DNA of 64,000 nucleotides from Synergistaceae bacterium (GTDB lineage: Bacteria; Synergistota; Synergistia; Synergistales; Synergistaceae): positions 18,684 to 82,683 of the forward strand of contig JAUNJZ010000004.1 of the NCBI GenBank assembly GCA_030533085.1. The letters run 5' to 3'. Below, piece after piece: positions 7,577 to 15,459 of this stretch. The first letter of the stretch is position 1. Each line of letters begins with the position of its first letter. Position numbers and translations under genes: made by a program. The notes beneath the pieces were generated by a model, which was given only the letters and a program-made list of their open reading frames with translations, was not told where the DNA came from and made no database searches.

Positions 7577-8884
7577 ATGGAAAAACAGAACTACTATCAG
7601 CCGGAAATCGAATGCGCGCCGCGCGAAGAGATCAGGAAATGGCAGAGCGAGGGGCTTGTCAGGACGGTCAGGCACGCCTATGAAAACTCGGCCTATTACC
7701 GGAAGAAGATGGACGAGCACGGAGTAAAGCCGGAGGATATCAGAGGGCTTGAGGACATTCACAAGCTGCCCTTCGTCTCCAAAAACGACCTGCGCGAAGC
7801 CTACCCCTACGGACTGCTCTGCAAGCCGCTCTCCGAGTGCGTGCGCATCCAGTCCACCAGCGGAACCACCGGCAAGCGCGTCATAGCCTTCTACACACAG
7901 CACGACATAGACGCGTGGGACGACTGCTGCGCGCGCGCCATCGTGGCGGCCGGCGGGACAAAAGACGACGTCGTGCATGTCTCCTACGGCTACGGCCTCT
8001 TCACAGGCGGCGCGGGGCTTAACGGCGGCTCTCACAAGCTCGGCTCCCTTACCCTCCCCATGTCCTCCGGCTCTACGGAGCGCCAGATACAGTTCATGCA
8101 GGACCTTGGCTCGACAATACTCTGCTGCACCCCTTCTTACGCCGCCTACCTGGGCGAAACGATAGTCGAGAAGGGGCTTCAGGATACGATAAAGCTCAAG
8201 GCGGGGATCTTCGGCGCGGAGGCGTGGAGTGAAGAAATGCGCCGCGATATCGAAAGCAAGCTCCGCATCAAAGCCTACGACATCTACGGGCTGACGGAGC
8301 TGGAAGGCCCCGGCGTCAGCTACGAGTGCTGCGAGCAGCATGGGATGCACCTCTGCGAAGATCAGTTCATCGCCGAGATAATCAATCCAAAGACGGGCGA
8401 GATCCTGCCGGACGGGGAAAAGGGAGAGCTGGTATTCACCTCCATAAACAAAGAAGCCTTCCCGATGATACGCTACCGCACCCGCGACATCTGCGTCCTC
8501 TCGCATGAAAAATGCTCCTGCGGCCGCACCCACGTGCGCATGGCGAAGCCGATGGGACGCAGCGACGACATGCTTATCATCAAAGGGGTCAACGTATTCC
8601 CCTCGCAGATAGAGACCGTGCTCATCGACAACGGCTACTCTCCCAACTATCAGCTCATCGTGGACCGCGTGAACAACAGCGACACGCTTGACATCAACGT
8701 CGAAATGACGCATGAGAGATTCAGCGACACGCTGGGCGAGATAACCTCGCGCGAAAAGCAGCTTGTCAACGCCCTCAAAGGCTTCCTCGGCATCTACGCG
8801 AAGGTGCATCTCGTAGAGCCTAAGAGCATACCGCGCAGCGAAGGCAAGGCGGTGCGCATCATCGACAAGCGCAAACTGTATTAA
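7577..8884 (+). CDS. paaK: Phenylacetate-CoA ligase family protein (aryl-acetate CoA ligase)
   Basis: The 435-residue protein is a PaaK-type adenylate-forming enzyme: STSGTTGKR phosphate-binding motif, YGLTELEGPG motif, a cysteine-containing segment 'LSHEKCSCGRTH' and the hinge 'GRSDDMLIIKGVNVFP'. It converts an aromatic acid such as phenylacetate or indoleacetate to the CoA thioester with ATP. In anaerobic amino-acid fermenters these enzymes work with 2-oxoacid:ferredoxin oxidoreductases on aromatic amino acids, running towards acid and ATP. The ATG at 7577 was preferred because AAAGGAA lies at proper spacing; ATGs further upstream have none. It is followed by a tandem-ACT protein gene, a common pairing. 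Substrate specificity is not visible in the sequence. Confidence 0.9.
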   Translation: MEKQNYYQPEIECAPREEIRKWQSEGLVRTVRHAYENSAYYRKKMDEHGVKPEDIRGLEDIHKLPFVSKNDLREAYPYGLLCKPLSECVRIQSTSGTTGKRVIAFYTQHDIDAWDDCCARAIVAAGGTKDDVVHVSYGYGLFTGGAGLNGGSHKLGSLTLPMSSGSTERQIQFMQDLGSTILCCTPSYAAYLGETIVEKGLQDTIKLKAGIFGAEAWSEEMRRDIESKLRIKAYDIYGLTELEGPGVSYECCEQHGMHLCEDQFIAEIINPKTGEILPDGEKGELVFTSINKEAFPMIRYRTRDICVLSHEKCSCGRTHVRMAKPMGRSDDMLIIKGVNVFPSQIETVLIDNGYSPNYQLIVDRVNNSDTLDINVEMTHERFSDTLGEITSREKQLVNALKGFLGIYAKVHLVEPKSIPRSEGKAVRIIDKRKLY

Positions 8885-8976
8885 GAAGCCGCGCCCACAA
8901 TAACCATGCGGTATAAAATCGTAAAATATCAGATAAAAAAGAAAAATTTGATTATAATAGAGGGAGGAATCACCCA

Positions 8977-9432
8977 ATGAAGGGGGAAAAAAATATGACA
9001 GTCAGGCAGATTTCCGTTTTCTTAGAGAATAAGCCGGGAAAGCTCGCGGAGTTTGTAGAGCTGCTGCGCAGCCACGGCATAGACATGAGGGCGCTCTCGC
9101 TCGCGGAAGCGGCGGATTTCGGCGTACTGCGCACGATAGTTGACGACCCGGAGAAGGCTCAGCGCGTGCTCAAAGAGGCGGGCAGCATATCCGCCGTGAC
9201 CCCGGTGCTCGCCGTAGAGGTCTCCGACAAGCCGGGGGCGCTCTATGAAATACTGGACATACTGAAAGACGGGGAGATAAATCTGGAATACACCTACGCT
9301 TTCACTGCGCGCAAGGATGAAAGCGCCTACATGGTATTCCGCGTCGCGGACAAAAACATCGACAAAGCGGTGGAGCTGCTCGCCGCAAAAGGCGTCGGCA
9401 TCGTCGCGCAGGAGGACATCTACGGGCTGTAA
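8977..9432 (+). CDS. Tandem ACT-domain protein
   Basis: Two ACT folds fill the 151 residues (about 8-72 and 75-150). The first begins with the typical 'ISVFLENKPGKLAEFVELL', the second with 'LAVEVSDKPGALYEIL'. ACT pairs bind amino acids and act as small-molecule sensors. Such free-standing proteins are often found beside phenylacetate-CoA ligase genes, as here. A TATAAT (about 8954-8959) and GGGAGGA precede the ATG at 8977; the ATG at 8995, also with a G-rich site, is a possible alternative start that would match many homologues. The ligand is unknown, plausibly an aromatic amino acid. It has no enzymatic domain. Confidence 0.9.
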   Translation: MKGEKNMTVRQISVFLENKPGKLAEFVELLRSHGIDMRALSLAEAADFGVLRTIVDDPEKAQRVLKEAGSISAVTPVLAVEVSDKPGALYEILDILKDGEINLEYTYAFTARKDESAYMVFRVADKNIDKAVELLAAKGVGIVAQEDIYGL

Positions 9433-9493
9433 GCCGCCTTATAGCAATGCGGAAGGCGCGGCGCGAAATATAATTGATCGAAAGGGCTTATAC

Positions 9494-9525
9494 AATACAG
9501 GCCTCCCGCGCGGGAGGCCTGTATT
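9494..9525. terminator. Perfect 32-base palindrome, likely two-way terminator
   Basis: AATACAGGCCTCCCGC is followed directly by its exact reverse complement. It lies between the plus-strand ACT gene and the 3' end of the minus-strand beta-helix gene. The T-tracts on both sides are short, so the terminator call rests on position and stem strength. Confidence 0.6.
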
Positions 9526-9569
9526 TCTGTGTGGTATGGAAAGGGGAGGCCCCTTTTTATGCCGTCCTG

Positions 9570-11126
9570 TTATCTCTTTCTGAAAATGACCGCCGCTCCG
9601 CCGAAGGCCAGCAGCAGAAGCGGAAAGGAGGCCGTGCTGCATCCGCTGGAAGAAGATTCGCTCCTCTCGTAAGCGCCGGCGTCGCCACCTGCCACCTGCG
9701 GGCGGGACTCGCCGCGCGCGTCTGTCTTCGGCATCCACGCAGTGCCGGATGGAATAAGCTCCAGCGCCGCGCTGTTATCGGCGAGCGCCACTGTATGCAC
9801 CTTGCCGCCATTGTCCTTAAGCGATGGTACGCCCGCCTCGTACAGAAGAACATTCGCCGCAGCCGCGTCTCTGACGTCATTGGAAGTCAGGGTGATTGTC
9901 ACGTCGGCCGACACGCCCTCAGGCTTCGTCAGGTCAACCTGACCGAGAACATTATAGCCGCCGCTGACAAAGTTGCCGTCGTAACGGGCGACCCATGGGC
10001 CAAGATTAGGATTAGGGTCTTTGTCCGTGTTGGGGGAGTAGTGAACGCTCACATCCTGTGCCGTTCCATCCGCAAGCCGGTTGCCGACGATGACGCAGCC
10101 CATAAAGTCAGCTTTTCCAACGGCCTTCATCGTATCGTCGGAATGCGACCCGTCGTGCGCGTAGAGCCCGCCGCCGCCCTCCGTCGCCACATTATCAGCC
10201 ATCGTACAGTTCACGATCTTTATCTGAGAGACAACGTCAAGGATGAAACCTCCGCCATATCTTGCCTTGTTTCCAATGATCGTACAGTTCGTCAGCTCAG
10301 CGTTCGCATTGTAAAAGAGAATACCGCCGCCGTTGCCGATACTGTTATCTGAAACGTCGTTGTTGGCGATTGTACAATTTTCGAAGACGTTGAGCGTCTC
10401 ATTCTCGGCGTTCACATAAACACCGCCGCCGCGGCCGCCCTTGTTGCCGCTGATCGTGCAGTTGTACATTTTGACATTTCCGCCCCACTCGCCGCCGCGC
10501 TCCGGCGACCTGTAACCCGGATCGACATAGAGACCGCCGCCGCGCGAGCCGCCGGTGTTATTTATAATTTTAGTATTGGTAAAGACCGCGTTGCCGCGCA
10601 TATAGATGCCGCCGGCCCTGTCCTTCCCTGTATTTTCGGAGATTTCGCAGTCCGTGAAGGTCACATTGGCCTTTGAATCGACAAAAATCGCCGCTCCGCC
10701 GTCGCGGGTGTGAACGCCTCTTTCTGTGCCGCATTTGGTTATTTTGACATTCTCAAAGGCAACGGCAAGAGAGCGCGCGATATGGATGCCGCCGCCGCTT
10801 ACCGTCGAACCGCCCTTAGTTATCGTAAGATTCTTAAAGGCGACATCGGTGCTAGTTACCTGAAATACGCGCACTACCCCCATCGCGTCAACCGTATGGC
10901 CGCCGCCGTCGATCGTCAGCGCCTTGCCGACCTGGATACCGTCCTCCGGGATCGCCGTGTCAGCCGATATGTCGTAGCTATAATCCTCTGACAGGACAAG
11001 CTGCGAGCCTGCCGCGGCGCCGTCTATCAGCGCCTGCAATTCGCTGAAATTCCCCGCCTCCGCCGCGCCGGTAAACAAAAGGGCGCACAACAACAGTACA
11101 AAAAACCGTCCGGTAATTCGCTTCAC
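9570..11126 (-). CDS. Exported beta-helix repeat protein with Synergist-CTERM-like anchor
   Basis: The 518-residue protein starts with a signal peptide (cleavage after about residue 24, 'AEA'). It continues with a right-handed parallel beta-helix rich in GGG and repeated 'NCTI...N' turns (about 60-340), typical of polymorphic or pectate-lyase-like surface proteins. It ends in Ser-rich SSSSGCSTAS, a hydrophobic stretch 'FPLLLLAFGGAAVIF' and RKR. That tail matches the Synergist-CTERM sorting signal pattern. It is expected at the cell surface; no catalytic residues can be assigned. The start is GTG at 11126 with AGGAGGA upstream, and its promoter is at 11181-11208. It stands alone, opposite the neighbouring genes. 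Confidence 0.85.
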   Translation of the reverse strand: MKRITGRFFVLLLCALLFTGAAEAGNFSELQALIDGAAAGSQLVLSEDYSYDISADTAIPEDGIQVGKALTIDGGGHTVDAMGVVRVFQVTSTDVAFKNLTITKGGSTVSGGGIHIARSLAVAFENVKITKCGTERGVHTRDGGAAIFVDSKANVTFTDCEISENTGKDRAGGIYMRGNAVFTNTKIINNTGGSRGGGLYVDPGYRSPERGGEWGGNVKMYNCTISGNKGGRGGGVYVNAENETLNVFENCTIANNDVSDNSIGNGGGILFYNANAELTNCTIIGNKARYGGGFILDVVSQIKIVNCTMADNVATEGGGGLYAHDGSHSDDTMKAVGKADFMGCVIVGNRLADGTAQDVSVHYSPNTDKDPNPNLGPWVARYDGNFVSGGYNVLGQVDLTKPEGVSADVTITLTSNDVRDAAAANVLLYEAGVPSLKDNGGKVHTVALADNSAALELIPSGTAWMPKTDARGESRPQVAGGDAGAYERSESSSSGCSTASFPLLLLAFGGAAVIFRKR

Positions 11127-11180
11127 GATGATTCCTCCTGAGTTTTTTTATTGGCAATTTCGCAATCCGGTTGCAAGAAA

Positions 11181-11208
11181 ATTATATCAATTACCTGTAC
11201 GCTGTCAA
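11181..11208 (-). promoter_or_regulatory. Promoter of the beta-helix protein gene
   Basis: On the minus strand TTGACA (11203-11208) and TATAAT (11181-11186) are 16 bases apart, about 55 bases before the GTG start. Confidence 0.8.
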
Positions 11209-11364
11209 TTTTTGTTCATTAAAGAATTCTATAAACTGTTAATCGCAAAAAGTGAACGCAGCGTCGACTTTGACAAGATTTTGCGGAAGCTGAGGCTGCG
11301 TCCGCCGCCGCAGGCCGCGTTTACTTTTGCAATTCAGGGAAGAATAACAGGCCGGAGCTAGAAC

Positions 11365-11393
11365 TTGACGCATTCGTCTATTGCGTATATCTT
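11365..11393 (+). promoter_or_regulatory. Promoter of the etfB-etfA-dehydrogenase operon
   Basis: TTGACG (11365-11370) and TATCTT (11388-11393) are spaced by 17 bases, 38 bases before the TTG start of etfB. The rest of the 11127-11431 gap holds only the divergent beta-helix promoter. Confidence 0.7.
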
Positions 11394-11431
11394 TTTACAA
11401 TATTTTATATTCCTCAAGGAGGAAAGAAATT

Positions 11432-12244
11432 TTGCGTATAGCTGTACTTGTGAAGCAGGTTCCCGCTGTGGATACGGTAAAGATAGACGAAACGACGGGC
11501 ACGATGATACGCGACGGCGTGGAGGCGGAGCTGAATCCGCTCGATTTGCACGCCGTCGAGGCGGCGGTGCGGATAAAGGAGTCCCGCGCGGCGGGTGAGG
11601 TCGAAATCACCGCCGTTACGATGGGACCGCCGGCGGCGCGGAAGGCGGTCAAATACGCGATAGCGATGGGCTGCGACCGCGGGCTGCTGCTCTCCGACAG
11701 AAAGTTCGGCGGCGCGGATACTCTCGCCACGGCGAGGACGCTGTCGCGCGCGCTGCTGAAGGCCGGCCCCTTCGACCTTCTTTTCGCCGGCGAGCGCGCC
11801 ACGGACGGAGAGACGGGACAGGTCGGCCCCGCCTGCGCGAAGCTGATGGGCGTTTCCGTCCTCTCATACGTCAGCGCCATCGACGATCTGACAGATGAAA
11901 GCATTCGCGTCGTCCGCGCGGTAGAGGGCGGCCACGAGACGGTGGAAGCGCCGCTTCCCGCTATCGTGATACCGGTGAAGGAGATGAACATTCCCCGTCT
12001 CTGCACGCTGAGCGGAAAGCTCAGGGCGAAAACGGCTGAGATTCCCCTTGAGACTGCGGAGGGGCTTTTCATGGCTGAGGAAGAGACCGGGCTCAAAGGC
12101 TCCGCAACGCAGGTCGTCAACGTCACCTATCCCAAGGTGACGCGGCAGGGACGCCGGGTAGTCGCCGCGGAGGGGCTGGAAAGGGCCGTTGAGGCAGTGA
12201 TGGGGCTTCTTGAAGAAAAGAACGCTTTGGAGGAGGCGAAGTGA
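11432..12244 (+). CDS. etfB: Electron transfer flavoprotein, beta subunit
   Basis: The 270-residue EtfB pairs with EtfA to bind FAD/AMP and carry electrons. It opens with the family pattern 'RIAVLVKQVPAVDTVKID' and contains 'LLFAGERATDGETGQVGPACAKLMG', the nucleotide-binding loop region. The start is assigned to TTG at 11432, which has AAGGAGG 8 bases upstream and matches the family N-terminus; the upstream in-frame codons would add an unlikely extension. Its stop overlaps the etfA start (TGATG). With etfA and a FAD-linked hydroxyacid dehydrogenase it forms an operon like the lactate dehydrogenase-Etf complexes of anaerobes. EtfB in such complexes can carry the bifurcating flavin; whether it does here cannot be read by eye. 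Confidence 0.93.
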   Translation: MRIAVLVKQVPAVDTVKIDETTGTMIRDGVEAELNPLDLHAVEAAVRIKESRAAGEVEITAVTMGPPAARKAVKYAIAMGCDRGLLLSDRKFGGADTLATARTLSRALLKAGPFDLLFAGERATDGETGQVGPACAKLMGVSVLSYVSAIDDLTDESIRVVRAVEGGHETVEAPLPAIVIPVKEMNIPRLCTLSGKLRAKTAEIPLETAEGLFMAEEETGLKGSATQVVNVTYPKVTRQGRRVVAAEGLERAVEAVMGLLEEKNALEEAK

Positions 12245-13245
12245 TGAGCTCTGGCGAAGTCTGGACTCTTGCGGAGGTGCGCGGCGGAAGGATTCATCCC
12301 GTCTCGCGCGAGCTGCTGGCCTGGGGACGGGAGCTTGCCGACGAGCTCGGCGCGCCGCTGGCCAGCGTGGTTATCGGCAGCGGCGTAACGGAGCAGGCGG
12401 CCTCTCTTATCGCCTTCGGCGCGGATAAGCTCTATATCGCAGACGAGGCGGAATTTGAAAATTTCAAGGCCGATATCGAGCTTTCCGTCCTCTCCGATAT
12501 GATAGAAGAATATAAACCGACGATATTGATAGCTTCCGCGACCACTCAGGGGCGCACGCTGATGCCGATGCTCAGCGCCGCCCTCGGCTGCGGACTGACT
12601 GCGGACTGCACGGAGCTGGCCATCGACCCCGCGTCGAAGCGGCTGATACAGACGCGCCCCGCGATAGGCGGCAATGTGATGGCGGATATCAGGACGAAGG
12701 GGCGCGACCCGCAGATGTGCACCGTGCGCCCGAAGTCGAAGCGGCCGCTTCCCGCCGATGAGAGCCGCCGCGGCGAGGTCGTCGCCTATAAAGCTGAAAA
12801 GGATATGCTGCGTTCGCTGATAAAATTTATCGGCTTCGACCCTGAGCGGAGCGTCGGACTGCCCTTGCAGGAGGCGGAGATAATCGTCTCCGGCGGCAAG
12901 GGGATGAAGAACGCGAAGAACTTCGCCCGCCTCGAGGAGCTTGCGGGGCTGCTGGGGGGCACTGTCGGAGCCTCGCGGATGGCTGTGGATCTCGGCTGGG
13001 CCCCCTATTCGGCGCAGGTGGGACTGTCGGGAAAATCTGTCACGCCGCGCATTTATCTGGCTTTCGGCATCTCCGGCGCGGTGCAGCATATAGCGGGCAT
13101 GTCCGGAGCTGAGACTATAATAGCCGTCAATCAAGACCCCGAAGCGCCTATATTCCGCGTCGCGGATCTCGGCATTCAGGGCGACGCGATGGAAATCCTG
13201 AACGCTCTGATCGACGCGGTCAGGAGATACAAAGGCGAAAAGTGA
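12244..13245 (+). CDS. etfA: Electron transfer flavoprotein, alpha subunit
   Basis: The 333-residue EtfA has the N-terminal alpha/beta domain and the C-terminal FAD domain with 'VGASRMAVDLGWAPYSAQVGLSGKSVTPRIYLAFGISGAVQH' and 'INQDPEAPIF'-type motifs (here 'AVNQDPEAPIF'). It binds FAD and passes electrons between the dehydrogenase and EtfB. The N-terminal two-[4Fe-4S] ferredoxin extension seen in some lactate-linked EtfA proteins is absent. The ATG at 12244 overlaps the etfB stop and has GGAGG at good spacing. The stop overlaps the start of the dehydrogenase gene in the same TGATG manner, so all three are coupled. Confidence 0.93.
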   Translation: MSSGEVWTLAEVRGGRIHPVSRELLAWGRELADELGAPLASVVIGSGVTEQAASLIAFGADKLYIADEAEFENFKADIELSVLSDMIEEYKPTILIASATTQGRTLMPMLSAALGCGLTADCTELAIDPASKRLIQTRPAIGGNVMADIRTKGRDPQMCTVRPKSKRPLPADESRRGEVVAYKAEKDMLRSLIKFIGFDPERSVGLPLQEAEIIVSGGKGMKNAKNFARLEELAGLLGGTVGASRMAVDLGWAPYSAQVGLSGKSVTPRIYLAFGISGAVQHIAGMSGAETIIAVNQDPEAPIFRVADLGIQGDAMEILNALIDAVRRYKGEK

Positions 13246-14672
13246 TGGAGCGCTACGGGAGGGTAACTAAGGAGATATACGACGAGCTGCTTGCCCTGCT
13301 TGGGCGGGGCGGCGTCGTTATGAACGACGCGGAGGCGCTGGACAATTACGCCTGGGATCAGGCGGGGCGTATCTGGGGGCGGATGCCGGAGGCTGTTGTG
13401 AAACCGGCTGACAGCGCGCAGGTCGCAGCCGTGATGAAGATAGCGAGCCGCGAACGGATACCGGTGACGCCGCGCGGCGCGGGCAGCGGCCTCAACGGCG
13501 GCGCGGTGCCGCTGGCGGGCGGCATTGTGCTGTCTCTGGAACGGATGAACAGGATTCTGGAGATCGACCCCATCAACCGTGTCGCGGTGGTGGAGCCTGG
13601 GGTCGTGACGAACGACCTCTGCCGCGCCGTCGCCGAGCATGGCTTTCTCTATGCAGGATATCCGATGAGCACGGAGACGAGCTTCATCGGCGGCAATTTC
13701 GCGACGAACGCCGGGGGCGGAAAGGTGATACGCTACGGCAATACTCGCCGCCACGTCCTCGGAGTAGAGGCCGTGCTGCCGAACGGAGAAATAATAGAGC
13801 TTGGCGGGCGCTTCCGCAAGGATACCTGGGGCTACAGCCTGCTGAGCCTGCTGGCGGGGAGCGAAGGAACTCTCGCGGTCGTCACGAAGCTTATCGTCAA
13901 TCTTGAGCCGGCCCCCGGCAAGACGGTGAATCTGCTCGCCTGTTATCCGACGCTGGAAGAGCTCGTCGAGAGCGTGGCGAAGGTGATAGGCTCCGGCAGG
14001 CGGATAATCTCCTGCGAGTTTATGGACAGGAATCTCGTAAAGTATACGACAGAATATCTCGGCTGTTCTCTGCCGGAGCAGGAGCGGAGCGAAGGCTATC
14101 TGCTGATTCAGATAGAGGGCGACACGGAGGCGCAGCTTGAGGACGGCTATGAGACGGTCGGAAAGATATGCCTTGAATGCGGAGCCTTTGAGGTCTTCGT
14201 CGCGGAGAGCCGCACCGACTCCGCCGCGATGTGGAGCGTGAGGCAGAACGGACTTGAGGGTATGCGCGCGCGCGACCCGCACGCCTGCGCCTCCGGCGAC
14301 CTTATGGTGCCGCTTTCCGCCGTGCCTGAAATGATAAGGCGTATAAAGAAGATAAGCGAGGAATGGAAGGTCGAGATCGGAATAATCTCACATATCGGCG
14401 ACGGCAATATCCACCCGATACCGCTCAAACCGGAGGGAATGACCCCCGAAAGATGGGCCGTCTACGCGGAGGAGTTCTTCGCCGTGCTGATAGGCGAGGC
14501 TATAGCTCTGGGCGGCGTCGGCAGCGGCGAACATGGCGTCGGGCATGTAAAGCAGAAGATTCTGACTGAGAGCAAGAGCGCGGCGGAGCTTGAAGTGCTG
14601 CGCGGCGTAAAGCGCGCCTTTGACCCGTTGGGGATAATGAATCCCGGAAAGATGTTCTCACCTCTCGACTAA
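13245..14672 (+). CDS. FAD-binding 2-hydroxyacid dehydrogenase (GlcD / D-lactate dehydrogenase type)
   Basis: The 475-residue flavoprotein belongs to the FAD_binding_4 / GlcD family: FAD-binding segment 'PRGAGSGLNGGAVPLAGGIVLSLERMNRI', 'PGVVTNDL' and 'GGNFATNAGGG', and the C-terminal substrate domain with 'SHIGDGNIHP' and 'GEHGVGHVK' histidine motifs. It oxidises a D-2-hydroxyacid such as lactate or glycolate, passing electrons to the Etf pair encoded just upstream. The arrangement resembles the electron-confurcating lactate dehydrogenase of acetogens. No lactate permease or racemase is adjacent, so the substrate is open. The ATG at 13245 overlaps the etfA stop. A terminator follows within about 35 bases. 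Confidence 0.9.
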   Translation: MERYGRVTKEIYDELLALLGRGGVVMNDAEALDNYAWDQAGRIWGRMPEAVVKPADSAQVAAVMKIASRERIPVTPRGAGSGLNGGAVPLAGGIVLSLERMNRILEIDPINRVAVVEPGVVTNDLCRAVAEHGFLYAGYPMSTETSFIGGNFATNAGGGKVIRYGNTRRHVLGVEAVLPNGEIIELGGRFRKDTWGYSLLSLLAGSEGTLAVVTKLIVNLEPAPGKTVNLLACYPTLEELVESVAKVIGSGRRIISCEFMDRNLVKYTTEYLGCSLPEQERSEGYLLIQIEGDTEAQLEDGYETVGKICLECGAFEVFVAESRTDSAAMWSVRQNGLEGMRARDPHACASGDLMVPLSAVPEMIRRIKKISEEWKVEIGIISHIGDGNIHPIPLKPEGMTPERWAVYAEEFFAVLIGEAIALGGVGSGEHGVGHVKQKILTESKSAAELEVLRGVKRAFDPLGIMNPGKMFSPLD

Positions 14673-14705
14673 AACCGCGGAACCGCAGGAAGAGAGAAAA
14701 ATTTC

Positions 14706-14741
14706 GGGGCGCTTCGCTGAGAAGCCCCCCGTTTTTTTGTT
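14706..14741 (+). terminator. Terminator of the etf-dehydrogenase operon
   Basis: A GGGGC..CTTC / GAAG..CCCC stem is followed by a seven-T run. It also lies directly beyond the rsmE stop on the other strand and may serve both sides. Confidence 0.75.
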
Positions 14742-14742
14742 T

Positions 14743-15459
14743 TCAGCCTCGGTACAGCATCGCCGCCGCCGCGCATGAAGCGGCGACCGCCGTGCTGGCG
14801 CGCATTATGCGCGCTCCCAGCGATACCGGCTCAAAGCCTTCGGCTATAAGGCGCCCGCTTTCGCGCGGAGACCAGTCCCCCTCAGGCCCTATGGCTATGG
14901 CCAGCTCTTCGGATATCTCCACGCCGCGCAGAGGCTTTGTATCTTTCGTCAGCATTGCCGCCAGACGCTGAGCGGGAAGCCCCGAAAAATCGAAGCCGTC
15001 AAAGCGCGTTGGCTCCGCAAGGCGCGGCGCGGCGGCGGCTCCGGCCTGTTTTGTCGCCTCGTCTAGTATTTTGCGCCAGCGCTTCATCTTCTCCGCAAGC
15101 TTCGCCCCGTCGCAGCGGGGGACGCTTCTCTCGCAGAAGAGCAGCTGTACCTCATAGACGCCAGTCTCGGCGCAGAAGCGCAGCGCGTCGTCGAGCTGGT
15201 CGTTTTTCAGCAGCCCCAGCAGCAGCACGACCCTGGGGCGGCAGGAGCTTTCGGCGCTGCGGGATATCTCCCTCGCCCTCACGCTCTCCCCCTCGCACTC
15301 AAGGCGCAGCTCTATCTTTTCCCCGTTAAGCAGCCCCTCGACAAGCGAGCCGCTGTAGCAACGGCGGACGCGGACGAGATGATGAGCCTCCTCCGCGTCT
15401 ATAGTCCATATACCGTTCTCGCAGGAACAGCGCTCAAGCCTTAACCTTGGCAGCGACAC
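14743..15459 (-). CDS. rsmE: 16S rRNA (uracil1498-N3)-methyltransferase
   Basis: The 238-residue protein has the N-terminal PUA-like part ('EAHHLVRVRR') and the SPOUT methyltransferase domain with a trefoil-knot SAM site: 'AIAIGPEGDWSPRE' and 'VSLGARIMRASTAVAA'. It methylates U1498 of 16S rRNA in assembled 30S subunits. The start appears to be GTG at 15459, which lies 26 bases inside the end of prmA; there is no better start downstream in the conserved N-terminus. The prmA-rsmE pairing is common and supports both calls. Confidence 0.95.
   Translation of the reverse strand: MSLPRLRLERCSCENGIWTIDAEEAHHLVRVRRCYSGSLVEGLLNGEKIELRLECEGESVRAREISRSAESSCRPRVVLLLGLLKNDQLDDALRFCAETGVYEVQLLFCERSVPRCDGAKLAEKMKRWRKILDEATKQAGAAAAPRLAEPTRFDGFDFSGLPAQRLAAMLTKDTKPLRGVEISEELAIAIGPEGDWSPRESGRLIAEGFEPVSLGARIMRASTAVAASCAAAAMLYRG

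Noticed and set aside
7259..8977. Long minus-strand reading frame of 572 codons opposite the aryl-CoA ligase
   Set aside because: It is the antisense shadow of a clearly conserved ligase gene, has no ribosome binding site or recognisable domain, and crosses the promoter, leader and terminator.
10140..10620. Repeated CCGCCGCC blocks considered as tandem DNA repeats or a CRISPR-like array
   Set aside because: They encode the GGG turns of the beta-helix protein in frame; spacing is irregular and there are no identical repeats.
11395..12126. 243-codon minus-strand frame opposite etfB
   Set aside because: Ser/Ala/Arg-rich translation without domain, entirely within etfB.
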